DNA of 44,575 nt from Planctomicrobium piriforme (GTDB lineage: Bacteria; Planctomycetota; Planctomycetia; Pirellulales; UBA1268), in assembly GCA_945861585.1 (NCBI GenBank), contig CAMAVC010000018.1, forward strand, positions 1 to 44,575, in the 5' to 3' direction. Made by a program: the position numbers and the translations under genes. Each line of letters begins with the position of its first letter. Within the stretch, counting starts at the first letter, position 1. The notes under the pieces are model-generated. The model saw only the letters and a list, made by a program, of their open reading frames with translations. It made no database searches and was not told the origin of the DNA. Of this stretch, positions 1 to 8,628 are shown piece by piece.

Positions 1-1147
1 CCTCGGCAGCGGCATCGCTCCGCGTCGCCGCGGTGGCTGGCGTGCCCACCGCCTGCACGAGCCCGCCGAAGCTCGCCCGCACGGAGGCCACGCGATCGGC
101 CGGCAGCCCGGCCAGCAGTGGCACCGGCGCGTCGAGCAAGGTCGAGAGCGCCACCCAGGGCGGCATGTCGTCGTCGGCATCGCGTTCGGCCTCGAGCGGC
201 GCGGCACGAACCGCCGGCACGACGAGCACGCCACCGCCATTGTCGTAGAGCGATTCGCCGAGCACCGCCACGCGGTCGGCAAACCGGCGGGCACCGCGCT
301 GGACTGCGGCAGGCAACGAGCCGGTCTCTCCGGCGAGCGCCGCCGCGGCCGTCTGCACGGCTGTGAGCTTCGGGGCCACAGCGGCCGTCGCGAACCGCGT
401 CGACTCTCCGAGCGCTTCAGCCAAATCGAGCAACGCCCTGTCGATGTCCTCGCCGCTCGCCTGGCTTTCCGCCGCGGCGAGCTGGGCCCTGAGCTTCCGC
501 CAGGCCCCGGCAGCCTGTTCGAAGAGCTGCACGAAGCGCGAGCGCCCGATCGAGTCGTCGGCCGCGCGAAACGTCAGTTGTCGCCAGGCGACATAGGCCC
601 GCCAGAGTTGGTCGATCTTCGCGTCGACACCCTCGAGCGCGAACTGGCCTCCGTCGGCACGTGCCGCCCGCCGCCGCTCGTCAATCTCCACGAGCCGCGC
701 GCGCAGCGGTTCGCTGTCGGCGACGTCCGACGGGGCGGCATATTTGAGCCGCCGCATCTCTCCTCCCGTCGTCTCGAAGACGGGCAGGCCGAGAAGCTTC
801 CGCACCTCCTCGTGCTCGGCGATCAGAAACGGCACGTCTTCCCACGCCTGCGGTCGGGCGAGCCAGTCGAGCAGCAGTTCATCGGCCTGCCAGCGCACGA
901 CGGCCTCGCGGGGGCCTGTCGCCAGCTTCGGCGCCTGCGTGTTGGTGATCGCCTCGACATGCCGCCGGGCGAACGTGTCGAGCGGCATGATCCGGCCGTC
1001 TTCGAGCACGGGAATCTCCCGCCATGCCGCGAGGGCCGCATGCAGCCCCGGTGTCGGCGGCTCTGCGGCGGAGAGCGACGGGGCGGCTGCAAAGAGCCCC
1101 CAGGCAAGCACTGCGAGGCACGACGTCGTGCGAATGAGCGGGGCCAT
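1..1147 (-). CDS. Cytochrome c biogenesis protein, CcsA-like, N-terminal part (cut by window edge)
   Basis: The frame is open from ATG at 1147 to the window start, about 382 codons, so only the N-terminal part is visible. It begins with a signal-peptide-like segment (LAVLAWGLFAAAPSLSAAEP), then the sequence IPVLEDGRIMPLDTFARRHV near residues 45-64. The pattern 'GR(I/V)xPLDTfA' is typical of the periplasmic extension of long CcsA/ResC-type haem handling proteins. The rest of the visible part is a helical, Ala-rich extracytoplasmic region. The membrane core with the WWD haem motif would lie beyond the edge. The ATG shares one base with the ResB stop codon, so the two genes are probably translationally coupled and build one System II cytochrome c synthase. 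The family call rests on this motif and on the ResB neighbour. Confidence 0.72.
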   Translation of the reverse strand, partial: MAPLIRTTSCLAVLAWGLFAAAPSLSAAEPPTPGLHAALAAWREIPVLEDGRIMPLDTFARRHVEAITNTQAPKLATGPREAVVRWQADELLLDWLARPQAWEDVPFLIAEHEEVRKLLGLPVFETTGGEMRRLKYAAPSDVADSEPLRARLVEIDERRRAARADGGQFALEGVDAKIDQLWRAYVAWRQLTFRAADDSIGRSRFVQLFEQAAGAWRKLRAQLAAAESQASGEDIDRALLDLAEALGESTRFATAAVAPKLTAVQTAAAALAGETGSLPAAVQRGARRFADRVAVLGESLYDNGGGVLVVPAVRAAPLEAERDADDDMPPWVALSTLLDAPVPLLAGLPADRVASVRASFGGLVQAVGTPATAATRSDAAAE

Positions 1148-3153
1148 CAGGTCACTCCAGGCTGGCGGCGGGGGCCGAAGAAATAGGCACGCATGTAAAA
1201 CATCGTGAAAATGCCGATCACGATCAGGCTGCTCCCAAGATACTTGACGCCACGGCCGGGGTCGTAGTTGACGGTAAGCACCGATGCCTCGAGCCGATCG
1301 GGAGGGTCCTTCCGGCCCTTGGTGAACTGTTCGAAGAGTTCGTCGCCCGGCAGCCACGGGCCCATGAAGCTCTCCTGAAACAGACGGTAGGAGCGGCCCG
1401 TGGCCGGGTCGGAAAAGTCGACCGGCGCGTTCATCGTGATCGTCACCGGGCGTTTCACCAGCGGTGATCCTGAGGCATTGAGAAATTCCACGACGCTCGA
1501 GAAGTGCGACGCCTGGCTCGTGCCCGGATCGAGCCGGCGCTCGAAGTTGTCGAGCTTCACATCGAAGCCGATGTCGACGGCGTCAGGCACGAGCATCACG
1601 CTCACCGTGCGCGACCGGCCTTCCACCGTGCGTCGCTCCGTCGGGCCGGGAGGCCCGAGGCTCGCCTGCGCGGGCTGAATCGGCAGCCCGGCGAGCCAGA
1701 ATTCCTCTGCCACACCGTCGACGGTGAGCCTCACCCGTGCCGCCCGCCGCTTCGCCGACGCCGCCTTCTCCTTCGCAAAGGGCAGCGGCAGCGTGGCCAC
1801 CTCGAGGGCGTCGGCGGGCAGGAAGCGGTCGACGCGCAGCTCGAGCGCACCCATCGGCATGCTGAAGGCGGGCACGGGGCCGCCGTCCGCGGGGAGCCGG
1901 CCACCGAAGGCCTTCGGCTGCTGCCACGTGCGATACAGCAGTTCGTGCCGGCCAGCCGAGCCTGCCTGCACGATGTCGATCCGGCTGCGGCCCTTGCCCT
2001 GCATCCGCTCGGCGGCGTCGGCCAGAGCCCGTTCGATCCAGAGCGTGCCGTAGACGCCCGACCGGGGGGCGTGGATCGTCACTTCGGGCAGATCAGCGAG
2101 CACGACCAGCTCTTCGTCACGGCCCTCGGCACCACGTCGCACGCGGACGCGAGTGGCCGACAGTTTCGGCTCGAAGTCGGTCACCTCGACGAACAGATCG
2201 GTGCCTTCGACGGCGAAGCGCTCCTTGCCGAGCACGTCATCCACCTTGTAGCGATGGGCCGTGCCATCGGCGACCAAGACAAGCTGGCCCTTGTCTCCGT
2301 ACCCGACTTCCGGATCGGGAAGTCCGGCCAGAAATGCATCAGCTTCCGCCTGTGATGCCGTCTTCCAAAACACGAGCGTTCCGCCCCCCACCGTCGCGCG
2401 ATGCCGCATCTCGGTGGCGCGGAGAGGATCGGGCTGCAAGGCGAGTTCGGCCGGCATCCATACGCCACGTCCGCCCGCGCCGCCGGCGAACGAATCGCTG
2501 CCCACACGCAGCTTCACGCTCGGCGCGAGTGCGGCCGTCGAATCGGCGTAGAAATCGAGCACTTCGAGCCGGATGCCGTCGTCATCGTACACCACGCCAG
2601 TGTCCCGCGGCGCGAGGCCCCACGGCAGCCACGAGCGCTGCTGCCAGTATTCCCGCCAGTTGAACGGCCCCGATCGAAACTCGATCGGTTCGATCGTGGT
2701 GGACGGGCGGCCGGCGGCCGGCGAGACCTCGAGCGTGAAGTGATGGGAGTCTTCGAATGCCTTGCTCCCCTGCTCTCCTTCGAGCAGCGGAATCTGGGCA
2801 TCGATGCCGCCCCGTTGCGAGAGCAGGCAGCCCGCGAGCAGCACGAGCAGGCCGATATGGGTGATCACGAACCCGGTCTGGTGTCGCTTCCACGGGTAGC
2901 GGATCGCCGCTGCACAGAAAATGCTCACGCCCAACAGCGCATTGAGAAGCGTGAACCACCAGGTATTCCAGACGCCGAATTTCACGGCCTCGGTGCCATA
3001 CCCGCTCTCGACAAAGGTGCCGAGCCCCAGCACGATCGCCAGGAGGGCGATCAGAATGACCGCGAACCGCAACGATGCCAGGAACTCGTAGACGCCGAGA
3101 ACGAACCGCACGGCGGGCGGTTGATCGGGCGTCACGAGCCGGCGGGCTGCCAT
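1147..3153 (-). CDS. ResB-family cytochrome c biogenesis protein
   Basis: A 668-residue membrane protein. Three hydrophobic segments lie near the N-terminus (about residues 27-47, 65-85 and 93-112). After them comes the ResB-type stretch GGIDAQIPLLEGEQGSKAF, a long extracytoplasmic domain of about 500 residues, and a last transmembrane helix near the C-terminus (YLGSSLIVIGIFTMFYMRAY). This is the ResB/Ccs1 arrangement, in which the large loop chaperones reduced apocytochrome c for haem ligation with CcsA. Its stop overlaps the start of the downstream CcsA-like gene by one base. The length is somewhat above that of classical ResB, as is usual for planctomycete versions. About 120 bases of non-coding sequence separate it from the next upstream gene. 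No haem-binding residue was assigned. Confidence 0.85.
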   Translation of the reverse strand: MAARRLVTPDQPPAVRFVLGVYEFLASLRFAVILIALLAIVLGLGTFVESGYGTEAVKFGVWNTWWFTLLNALLGVSIFCAAAIRYPWKRHQTGFVITHIGLLVLLAGCLLSQRGGIDAQIPLLEGEQGSKAFEDSHHFTLEVSPAAGRPSTTIEPIEFRSGPFNWREYWQQRSWLPWGLAPRDTGVVYDDDGIRLEVLDFYADSTAALAPSVKLRVGSDSFAGGAGGRGVWMPAELALQPDPLRATEMRHRATVGGGTLVFWKTASQAEADAFLAGLPDPEVGYGDKGQLVLVADGTAHRYKVDDVLGKERFAVEGTDLFVEVTDFEPKLSATRVRVRRGAEGRDEELVVLADLPEVTIHAPRSGVYGTLWIERALADAAERMQGKGRSRIDIVQAGSAGRHELLYRTWQQPKAFGGRLPADGGPVPAFSMPMGALELRVDRFLPADALEVATLPLPFAKEKAASAKRRAARVRLTVDGVAEEFWLAGLPIQPAQASLGPPGPTERRTVEGRSRTVSVMLVPDAVDIGFDVKLDNFERRLDPGTSQASHFSSVVEFLNASGSPLVKRPVTITMNAPVDFSDPATGRSYRLFQESFMGPWLPGDELFEQFTKGRKDPPDRLEASVLTVNYDPGRGVKYLGSSLIVIGIFTMFYMRAYFFGPRRQPGVT

Positions 3154-3272
3154 CGGAATCTCTCGCGGGCGGCGGGGCGGGAACGAACACTCGTCCCGGG
3201 AAGTATAGCGCTGCCGTCATCCCGGCGGAGAGTCGGCGTGCCTTTCCCCGGGGCTCCCGACGCGGCGAACGG

Positions 3273-4430
3273 CTACCGCCAGCCGAATGCGTCGGCCATC
3301 GCGTTGAGCAACGGATTCGCGAGCGTGGTGCTCTCCGGGCTCCCGATCGTGCGGACGAGGTCGTAGGCGATGAAGCCGCCGAAGAGAAGCAGCAGCGAGC
3401 AGCAGATCAGCCCTGCGGTCTGCCAGACGCTGAAAGCCATTTCGGGAGCGAAGTCGCCGGGCAGTCCCATCGCCTCGGAGGCGATGCTGCTCGGCAGGCC
3501 GACGCTCTCGTCGCCGAACGCCGACGCCTCCGAGCCCAGCGCCTGTCCGAAGAAACTCGAATCGCCCGACTCACCCTCGGCGATCACGACCGACGCGCTG
3601 TCGTCGTCTCCACCGCCGCCGCCGAGTTCGAAGTCGTCGCCGCCGAGCACCGTGCCGTCGTCGGCAGCGACGGCCGCCCCGCTGCCGCCACCGAGATCGA
3701 TTCCCGAGACCTCGAGCCCGCCCTCCTCGAGCGACAACCCGCTATCGAGCGCGCCCGAGAGCGCGAGGCCGGCTCCGGTCGCTTCCGGCGACCCGGCCAG
3801 CCCTGCATCGGAGCCGACCGCGAACGAGCCGCCCGGCTCCGTGGGCAGGGCGTCGCCGAGGTCGATCGCGAGGGTCTCGTCGACTTCGCCGAGACCGCCG
3901 GTGATGCCGCTGGCAGCCGCGAGGGATGGCGACGACGCGCCGATCGACGACGCGCCGACGATCGACTCGAGATCGAGGTCGTCACGTGCGGCCCCGCCAC
4001 CGACGGCACTGTCGCCGAACACGATGTCAGCAGAGGAGGCTCCAGACGCCGACGGCATCGAGAGTTCCGAGCCACCGCCGGCGTCCACCCCGCGCACGAT
4101 CGTGCCCGAGACCGGCGCCGCGTCGCCGCCGTCGGCAAACAGCGAGTCTCCCCCATCGAGCGCGTCGCCCAGCACGAGGTCGCCGGCATCGAGGCCATCC
4201 TGTTCGTCTGCAGGCACGGAGGCCGGGGCGTCGAGCTCGAGGCTGTCGCTCTGCGGTCCCTCGTCGGCAAGGTCATGAACGAGTCGCTCGACGTCGTCGA
4301 CCTTGAATTTGATCGTCGCACCGTCGCGCATCGGAAACAGCTTTTTGCGGTCGACGAACCGGTGCACCTCGTCCACGGTCACGCCGAGCTGGCGGGCGGC
4401 CTCTTCGAGCGACAGGAATTTTCCGGCCAT
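3273..4430 (-). CDS. Helix-turn-helix protein with C-terminal membrane anchor
   Basis: A 385-residue protein starting at ATG 4430. The open frame extends further upstream, but the DNA-binding domain begins right after this ATG. Residues 5-50 (SLEEAARQLGVTVDEVHRFV, then KLFPMRDGATIKFKVDDVE) match the MerR/excisionase-type helix-turn-helix (HTH_17-like) fold. About 280 residues of acidic, Gly/Ser/Ala-rich low-complexity sequence follow, with many short LDSGLSLEE-like segments. Near residues 335-360 there is one strong transmembrane helix (LICCSLLLLFGGFIAYDLV), then a short tail. It therefore looks like a membrane-tethered DNA-binding protein. I infer a sensing or anchoring role. No partner is visible apart from the small anchored protein upstream on the same strand. 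Confidence 0.7.
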   Translation of the reverse strand: MAGKFLSLEEAARQLGVTVDEVHRFVDRKKLFPMRDGATIKFKVDDVERLVHDLADEGPQSDSLELDAPASVPADEQDGLDAGDLVLGDALDGGDSLFADGGDAAPVSGTIVRGVDAGGGSELSMPSASGASSADIVFGDSAVGGGAARDDLDLESIVGASSIGASSPSLAAASGITGGLGEVDETLAIDLGDALPTEPGGSFAVGSDAGLAGSPEATGAGLALSGALDSGLSLEEGGLEVSGIDLGGGSGAAVAADDGTVLGGDDFELGGGGGDDDSASVVIAEGESGDSSFFGQALGSEASAFGDESVGLPSSIASEAMGLPGDFAPEMAFSVWQTAGLICCSLLLLFGGFIAYDLVRTIGSPESTTLANPLLNAMADAFGWR

Positions 4431-4563
4431 GGCGGTGGTGGGTGGTGGTGGTGAGGCAGAACGGCGCGTCCGCCCCTCGCTCCATCTAGTTTCGACGCAG
4501 ACGTCTCTGAATTCTACGTCTAGAGCTGGCGGAACGTGCGAGCCGCACCGTCCGCAGGGGCGT

Positions 4564-4944
4564 TCACGGAGGATTTTGCCCAATCGGAGCCGTTTCCATC
4601 CCCGCCTCGAGCATTCGGCGGAGTGCCGCCGGCTTCGGCTCCTGGGCGTTGAAGTCACCCACCATGAGATCCCAGGTGATGTTGCGGGTGCTCTTGAGGA
4701 CGAGCGATCCGGTCGGGCCGTCCACGTGGTAAATGGCGGCGTTCCGCAGGTGGGGATCGACGACGAGCAGGAGTTGCTGCCGCTCGTCGAGCGGGGTGGA
4801 ATGAATCCAGAGCGGCCCGGTCGCGGCCTGTGTGTGCGGCGGCAGGGACGCTCGTTGTGCCCAACCCCAGCGGCCACAGACCACGGTCATGGCGAGCGCC
4901 AACGCTCCCGACCCAACCCACAACCACGCTCGCTGTCCTGGCAT
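4564..4944 (-). CDS. Small N-terminally anchored protein, planctomycete family of unknown function
   Basis: 126 residues. The N-terminus carries one hydrophobic helix (VGSGALALAMTVVCG) that could be an anchor or uncleaved signal. The soluble part contains RQQLLLVVDPHLRNAAIYHV followed by GSLVLKSTRNITWDLMVGDF. This 'avYHvd..tG.i.LKS.RNi.WDL...dFN' pattern recurs, as far as I recall, in uncharacterised planctomycete proteins; no biochemical role is known to me. It lies upstream of and parallel to the membrane-tethered helix-turn-helix gene with a 133-base gap, so they may be co-transcribed. It is divergent from the motor operon starting at 5195. Confidence 0.6.
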   Translation of the reverse strand: MPGQRAWLWVGSGALALAMTVVCGRWGWAQRASLPPHTQAATGPLWIHSTPLDERQQLLLVVDPHLRNAAIYHVDGPTGSLVLKSTRNITWDLMVGDFNAQEPKPAALRRMLEAGMETAPIGQNPP

Positions 4945-5181
4945 GGCCGAACACTAGGCGGACGTGTCGGGTGCAGCAAGTGAGAAACCCGCGCACTGCA
5001 GGCGCGCTTGCCAGGCCTGCGGGCGCGCTCGCCCAGGCTCCCTGGATTGCCAGCGCGTCTTTCCCTGATCTGCCATTCATCCAAGCCGAATGTTTCGGTT
5101 CAATCGATCGCGCAAGCCCTGCCGATCATGAGGGGGTGGTGGTGCGACCGTGCCGCCCGATCCACCGACGCCCAGCTGCTT

Positions 5182-5186
5182 GGAGG
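5182..5186 (+). promoter_or_regulatory. Ribosome binding site that decides a GTG start
   Basis: GGAGG lies 8 bases before the GTG at 5195. The ATG at 5150 in the same frame has no such site, and the 15 residues it would add (Pro-rich) do not belong to the family. The GTG is therefore preferred as the start of the ExbB-like gene. Confidence 0.75.
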
Positions 5187-5194
5187 TTTTCCGC

Positions 5195-6499
5195 GTGTCG
5201 AAGATCAACGTCTTGTCGGCCCTGCTCCTGCGCTCGCCGCTCGTGTGGGGTGGCGCGCTGGCCTTCTGCTTCTTCGCGCTCATTCACGGGGGCGTCATCA
5301 CCGACGCCAACGTGATCCGGTATCTCGCCGGGCATTGGGTCGAGTACGTCGAAACGGCGATGTTCTGCGTCGGGCTGGCTGCGCTCGTGATCAAGTGGAT
5401 CGATGTGGAGCGGCAGCGCCGGTCGGTCGATGACGAACTGCTCGCCCCGGTGCCGGAGGGCGGGCAGGAGCCTGCCGAGGCCGCCGCGCTCGTCGCGTCG
5501 TTGCCGGTGGAAGACGATGCGACGTCCGGCAGCTATCTCGTCACGCGGCTCCGCGAGGGGCTCGATCTCGTCGTGCGCACGGGGTCGGCCGAGGGGCTCC
5601 AAGACCATCTGAAGTATTTGGCCGACCTCGACGCAGCGCGTGCCGCCCAGAGCTACGGGCTCGTGCGGTTCGTGATCTGGGCCGTTCCGATCATGGGCTT
5701 TCTCGGCACGGTCATCGGAATCACCGAGGCCATCGCCCAGCTTTCGCCGACGCAGCTGGAGAACATCTCCGGTGTCGTCGCGGGCCTGGGCGTCGCGTTC
5801 GACACGACTGCGACGGCCCTCGCGCTGTCAATGGTCCTGATGTTCATGCAGTTCATCATCGATCGCCGTGAGCAGTCGCTCCTGGGCGACGTCGATGGCC
5901 TCGCCTGGGTGGCTCTCGCCGGGCGGTTTCAGTCGCTCGAGGGCGGTGACGGCACGGCGCTCGCCGTCGCTCGGCTCGGCGACGCCGTGGGCCGGGGTTC
6001 GGCGCAGCTGCTCGAGGCGCAGGAACAGTCGTGGCAGGCACTCGAACGGTCTGCAACGGGGAGCATTCGGCATGTCTTCGAGGAGTCGGCGGATCGTCTT
6101 CAGGCGACGCTCTCGCAGTCGCTCGACGAGGCGCTCGGTCGCTGGACGGAGTCGCTCGTGCAGGCGCAGTCGCATCTTGCTTCGGCCCGGGAAGACCGCT
6201 GGTCCCGCGCAGCCGACGCACTCACGATGGCGATGAAGACGTTCGAGCACCATCAGAAGACGCTCGCCGGCCAGGCCGAACTGCTGACCCGCGTGGTCGA
6301 TGCTACGCACAACGTCGCGGCCCTCGAGCGGACGTTGGAGTCAAATCTTTCGGCGCTTGCCGACAGTGGCCGGTTCGAGGAGACCCTGGCCACGCTCTCG
6401 GCAGCAGTGCAATTGCTCGCCGCCCGGGCGCAGGATTCAGCGGTCGAGCCACGGCGGGTCGACTTGCAGGGTGCCCACCGCGCTGGAAAGGCCGCATGA
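5195..6499 (+). CDS. MotA/TolQ/ExbB-family proton channel subunit with long cytoplasmic tail
   Basis: 434 residues from a GTG start chosen by the GGAGG site at 5182. Hydrophobic helices lie near residues 15-35, 50-69, 158-180 and 193-222. The last two carry the family core: VPIMGFLGTVIGITEAI and GVAFDTTATALALSMVLMF match the ExbB/TolQ channel-lining helices (G-(L/F)-LGTV and the Thr/Ala-rich helix). After helix 4 comes a predominantly helical tail of about 210 residues (ELERSATGSIRHVFEESADR-like, Gln/Ala-rich), much longer than in ExbB and reminiscent of tailed motors such as ZorA. It overlaps the next gene by 4 bases (ATGA), which indicates tight coupling with the two ExbD-like genes. The substrate or process it powers cannot be read from the sequence. 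Confidence 0.85.
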   Translation: MSKINVLSALLLRSPLVWGGALAFCFFALIHGGVITDANVIRYLAGHWVEYVETAMFCVGLAALVIKWIDVERQRRSVDDELLAPVPEGGQEPAEAAALVASLPVEDDATSGSYLVTRLREGLDLVVRTGSAEGLQDHLKYLADLDAARAAQSYGLVRFVIWAVPIMGFLGTVIGITEAIAQLSPTQLENISGVVAGLGVAFDTTATALALSMVLMFMQFIIDRREQSLLGDVDGLAWVALAGRFQSLEGGDGTALAVARLGDAVGRGSAQLLEAQEQSWQALERSATGSIRHVFEESADRLQATLSQSLDEALGRWTESLVQAQSHLASAREDRWSRAADALTMAMKTFEHHQKTLAGQAELLTRVVDATHNVAALERTLESNLSALADSGRFEETLATLSAAVQLLAARAQDSAVEPRRVDLQGAHRAGKAA

Positions 6500-8592
6500 C
6501 CCGCAAGCGATCGGTCGAAGGGCCGACGATCTCGCTGTTTCCGTTTCTCGCCGTGCTGCTCTGCACGATGGGCGCGCTGCTGGTGCTGCTCGTGTTGTTC
6601 AGCCGCTCGGCGCGGCACGGGGCCGACGCCGAGACGTCGGCCGACGTCTCGGAAATGGAACTCGCCAAGGAGAGCCTCGGCTGGCGGCTCGGGCAGCTCG
6701 CCGGGGTGCGGGATCGCACGGCGGCGGACCTCGCTGCCGCGAGGCTGCAGCTGGCCGGCGTCGAAGAGCATTCGCGCGAGCTCACCGATGAACTCGAACG
6801 GCTCGAACGGCTGCTTGCGCAGCTCGAGACTGGTGCCGGGCAGCCGGCCGCCGCCGATCTAGCAACGCTCGAGGCGCGGCTGAAGAGCGCCCGCGAGTCA
6901 CTCGACAAGGCTCGCGCCGAACAGAAGACGAAGCCGCCCGCGTATGCCGTCGTGCCCTACGTGGGCAAAAATGGCACACATCGGCGGCCGCTCTACATCG
7001 AGTGCAGCCTCGACGGCGTGTTTCTCCAGCCGGAGGGGGTGCGGCTCTCGCCGGGCGATTTCGAGGGGCCGCCGGGCCCCGGCAATCCGCTCGCCAGCGC
7101 CCTGCGAGCCGCCCGCGAACACCTGGCGAGGACTGCGGCCGCGTCGACCGACCCGGCCGCGCAGCCCTATCCGCTCCTCCTTGTGCGGCCGTCGGGCGTG
7201 ATGGCGTACTACGCCGCCCGCGAGGCGATCCAGTCGTGGGGCAGCGAGTTTGGGTACCAGCTCATTGACGAAGACTGGACGCTCTCGTTTCCGCCCCGTG
7301 ATCCCACGCTCGCGGAGGTCGAGAAGCGCGCGATCGAGGAGTCGCGGCAGCGGCTGGCTTGGCTTGCCGAGGTGCGGCCGGTGAAGCAGGCGCGGCCCGC
7401 GCAGCAATACCGTGCAGCGATGACCCGTGGCGGCGTGGTGGCTGAAGGCGGTCCGAGCGTGCTCGGAGATCAGTCGCGGTTCGACTGGAAGAACCAGCGC
7501 GCGGCGGCCGGCAGTGCCGCGGGCAGCAGCCTCGGTGCCGGCGGCGGAGGCGGCTCAGGATTCGGTGACGGCCCGGGAAATGGCTCAGGCACGGGGCCCG
7601 GCGGAAAGGGCTCCGGCGATGGCGTCGGACCAGGGCGGCCGCTGCTGGCTGGCGGGCCGTCGGATGGCGACGGCGACGGCCAACGCGGCTTTGGTTCGGA
7701 CAGTGGAGACGTGATTCTTGGCAGCCGCTCGGGAGCCGGCGGTGCTGGCTCGCCAGGACAGGGCCCAGGCACGGCCGCCGGTCAGTCGGGGAACGGTGGT
7801 CCTGACGCCGGTGCCGGCAACGGCCAGCCGGGCGGCGTCGCCAGCGCGTCGGGGAGCGACGGGCCGGGCCGCTCTGCACAAGGATCGAAGCCAGGATCAA
7901 AGCCAGGATCAAAATTTGGCGGCGGTGGCGGTGCTGGTGGCGGGGATGGCGACGGCGACTCTGGTGGCGCTGGTGGTGGCGGCGGGTCGGTCTCGATGAA
8001 CGTCGCCGGAGCGCCGGCGGGGGCCAGCGGTGCCGGCGGCGGGGCTTCGTCGGGCAGTGGTGCCCCGCAGGGCATGGCCGCGGCGGGTGGCCCTCCGATG
8101 CCGGGGCTCATGCAGAGCGGTGGACAGGCGGGCGGGCAGCAGGCTGCCGGCGGTGCGAGTTCGGCGGGAGCCTCGGTGTCGATCGCCCAGGCCCGCGGCA
8201 AAAACTGGGCGAGCCTCGCCACGCAGGATCGCCCGATTCCACTGACGCGGCCGATTCAGGTGGAGTGTGCGCTCGACGAGTTTCGGATTCTCGACGATAG
8301 CGGCCGGAGGGTTCGGCACCGGATTCCGCTCGACGGCGACACGGCCGCAGCCATTGATCCGCTCGTGAAGGCCGTGCACGCCCGCGTCGCCGAGTGGGGG
8401 CTCGCGGGCGAGCGGATGTATTGGAAGCCGCAGCTCGTGCTCTCCGCCACCGCCGACGGCCGGTCGCGGCGCGACGATCTCGAACGCCTGCTCGCCGACA
8501 GTGGGCTCGACACGCGGCCCAGCGGCCACCAAGACGAGATTCGCAATCTACCGCCCGTGCAGCGCACCAGTTATCTGCACGAAGACCGTTGA
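6496..8592 (+). CDS. ExbD-like stator subunit lacking the TM aspartate, with duplicated periplasmic module and Gly-rich linker
   Basis: 698 residues from the ATG that overlaps the preceding stop. The N-terminal helix ISLFPFLAVLLCTMGALLVL aligns with the ExbD/TolR helix (PF-I-D-V in E. coli ExbD), but the proton-carrying Asp is replaced by Ala19. A coiled-coil stretch follows (about 50-140). Then comes a domain containing RPLYIECSLDG (about 163-173) and PYPLLLVRPSG (about 222). A Gly/Ser/Pro linker of about 210 residues (about 345-555) leads to a second domain with RPIQVECALDEF (about 585) and PQLVLSATADGRSRRDDLE. The shared RP-x2-(I/V)EC-x-LD motif points to an internal duplication. The gene is placed between an ExbB-like channel gene and a second ExbD-like gene. 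Function unknown beyond a predicted inner-membrane motor role. Confidence 0.75.
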   Translation: MTRKRSVEGPTISLFPFLAVLLCTMGALLVLLVLFSRSARHGADAETSADVSEMELAKESLGWRLGQLAGVRDRTAADLAAARLQLAGVEEHSRELTDELERLERLLAQLETGAGQPAAADLATLEARLKSARESLDKARAEQKTKPPAYAVVPYVGKNGTHRRPLYIECSLDGVFLQPEGVRLSPGDFEGPPGPGNPLASALRAAREHLARTAAASTDPAAQPYPLLLVRPSGVMAYYAAREAIQSWGSEFGYQLIDEDWTLSFPPRDPTLAEVEKRAIEESRQRLAWLAEVRPVKQARPAQQYRAAMTRGGVVAEGGPSVLGDQSRFDWKNQRAAAGSAAGSSLGAGGGGGSGFGDGPGNGSGTGPGGKGSGDGVGPGRPLLAGGPSDGDGDGQRGFGSDSGDVILGSRSGAGGAGSPGQGPGTAAGQSGNGGPDAGAGNGQPGGVASASGSDGPGRSAQGSKPGSKPGSKFGGGGGAGGGDGDGDSGGAGGGGGSVSMNVAGAPAGASGAGGGASSGSGAPQGMAAAGGPPMPGLMQSGGQAGGQQAAGGASSAGASVSIAQARGKNWASLATQDRPIPLTRPIQVECALDEFRILDDSGRRVRHRIPLDGDTAAAIDPLVKAVHARVAEWGLAGERMYWKPQLVLSATADGRSRRDDLERLLADSGLDTRPSGHQDEIRNLPPVQRTSYLHEDR
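7882..7917 (+). repeat. Three 12-bp tandem units inside the Gly-rich linker
   Basis: Units at 7882-7893, 7894-7905 and 7906-7917 (consensus GGATCAAAGCCA) encode GSK(P/F) three times. They keep the frame and lie in the low-complexity linker, which suggests that linker length changes by slippage. Confidence 0.8.
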
Positions 8593-8628
8593 TCCCGGCT
8601 CTGCAGCCCGTTTGAGGAATCCGCCGCC

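Noticed and set aside
33..366. Plus-strand small frames at the left edge
   Set aside because: They lie opposite the CcsA-like gene, whose frame is continuous from 1147 to the window start and carries the PLDTFA motif.
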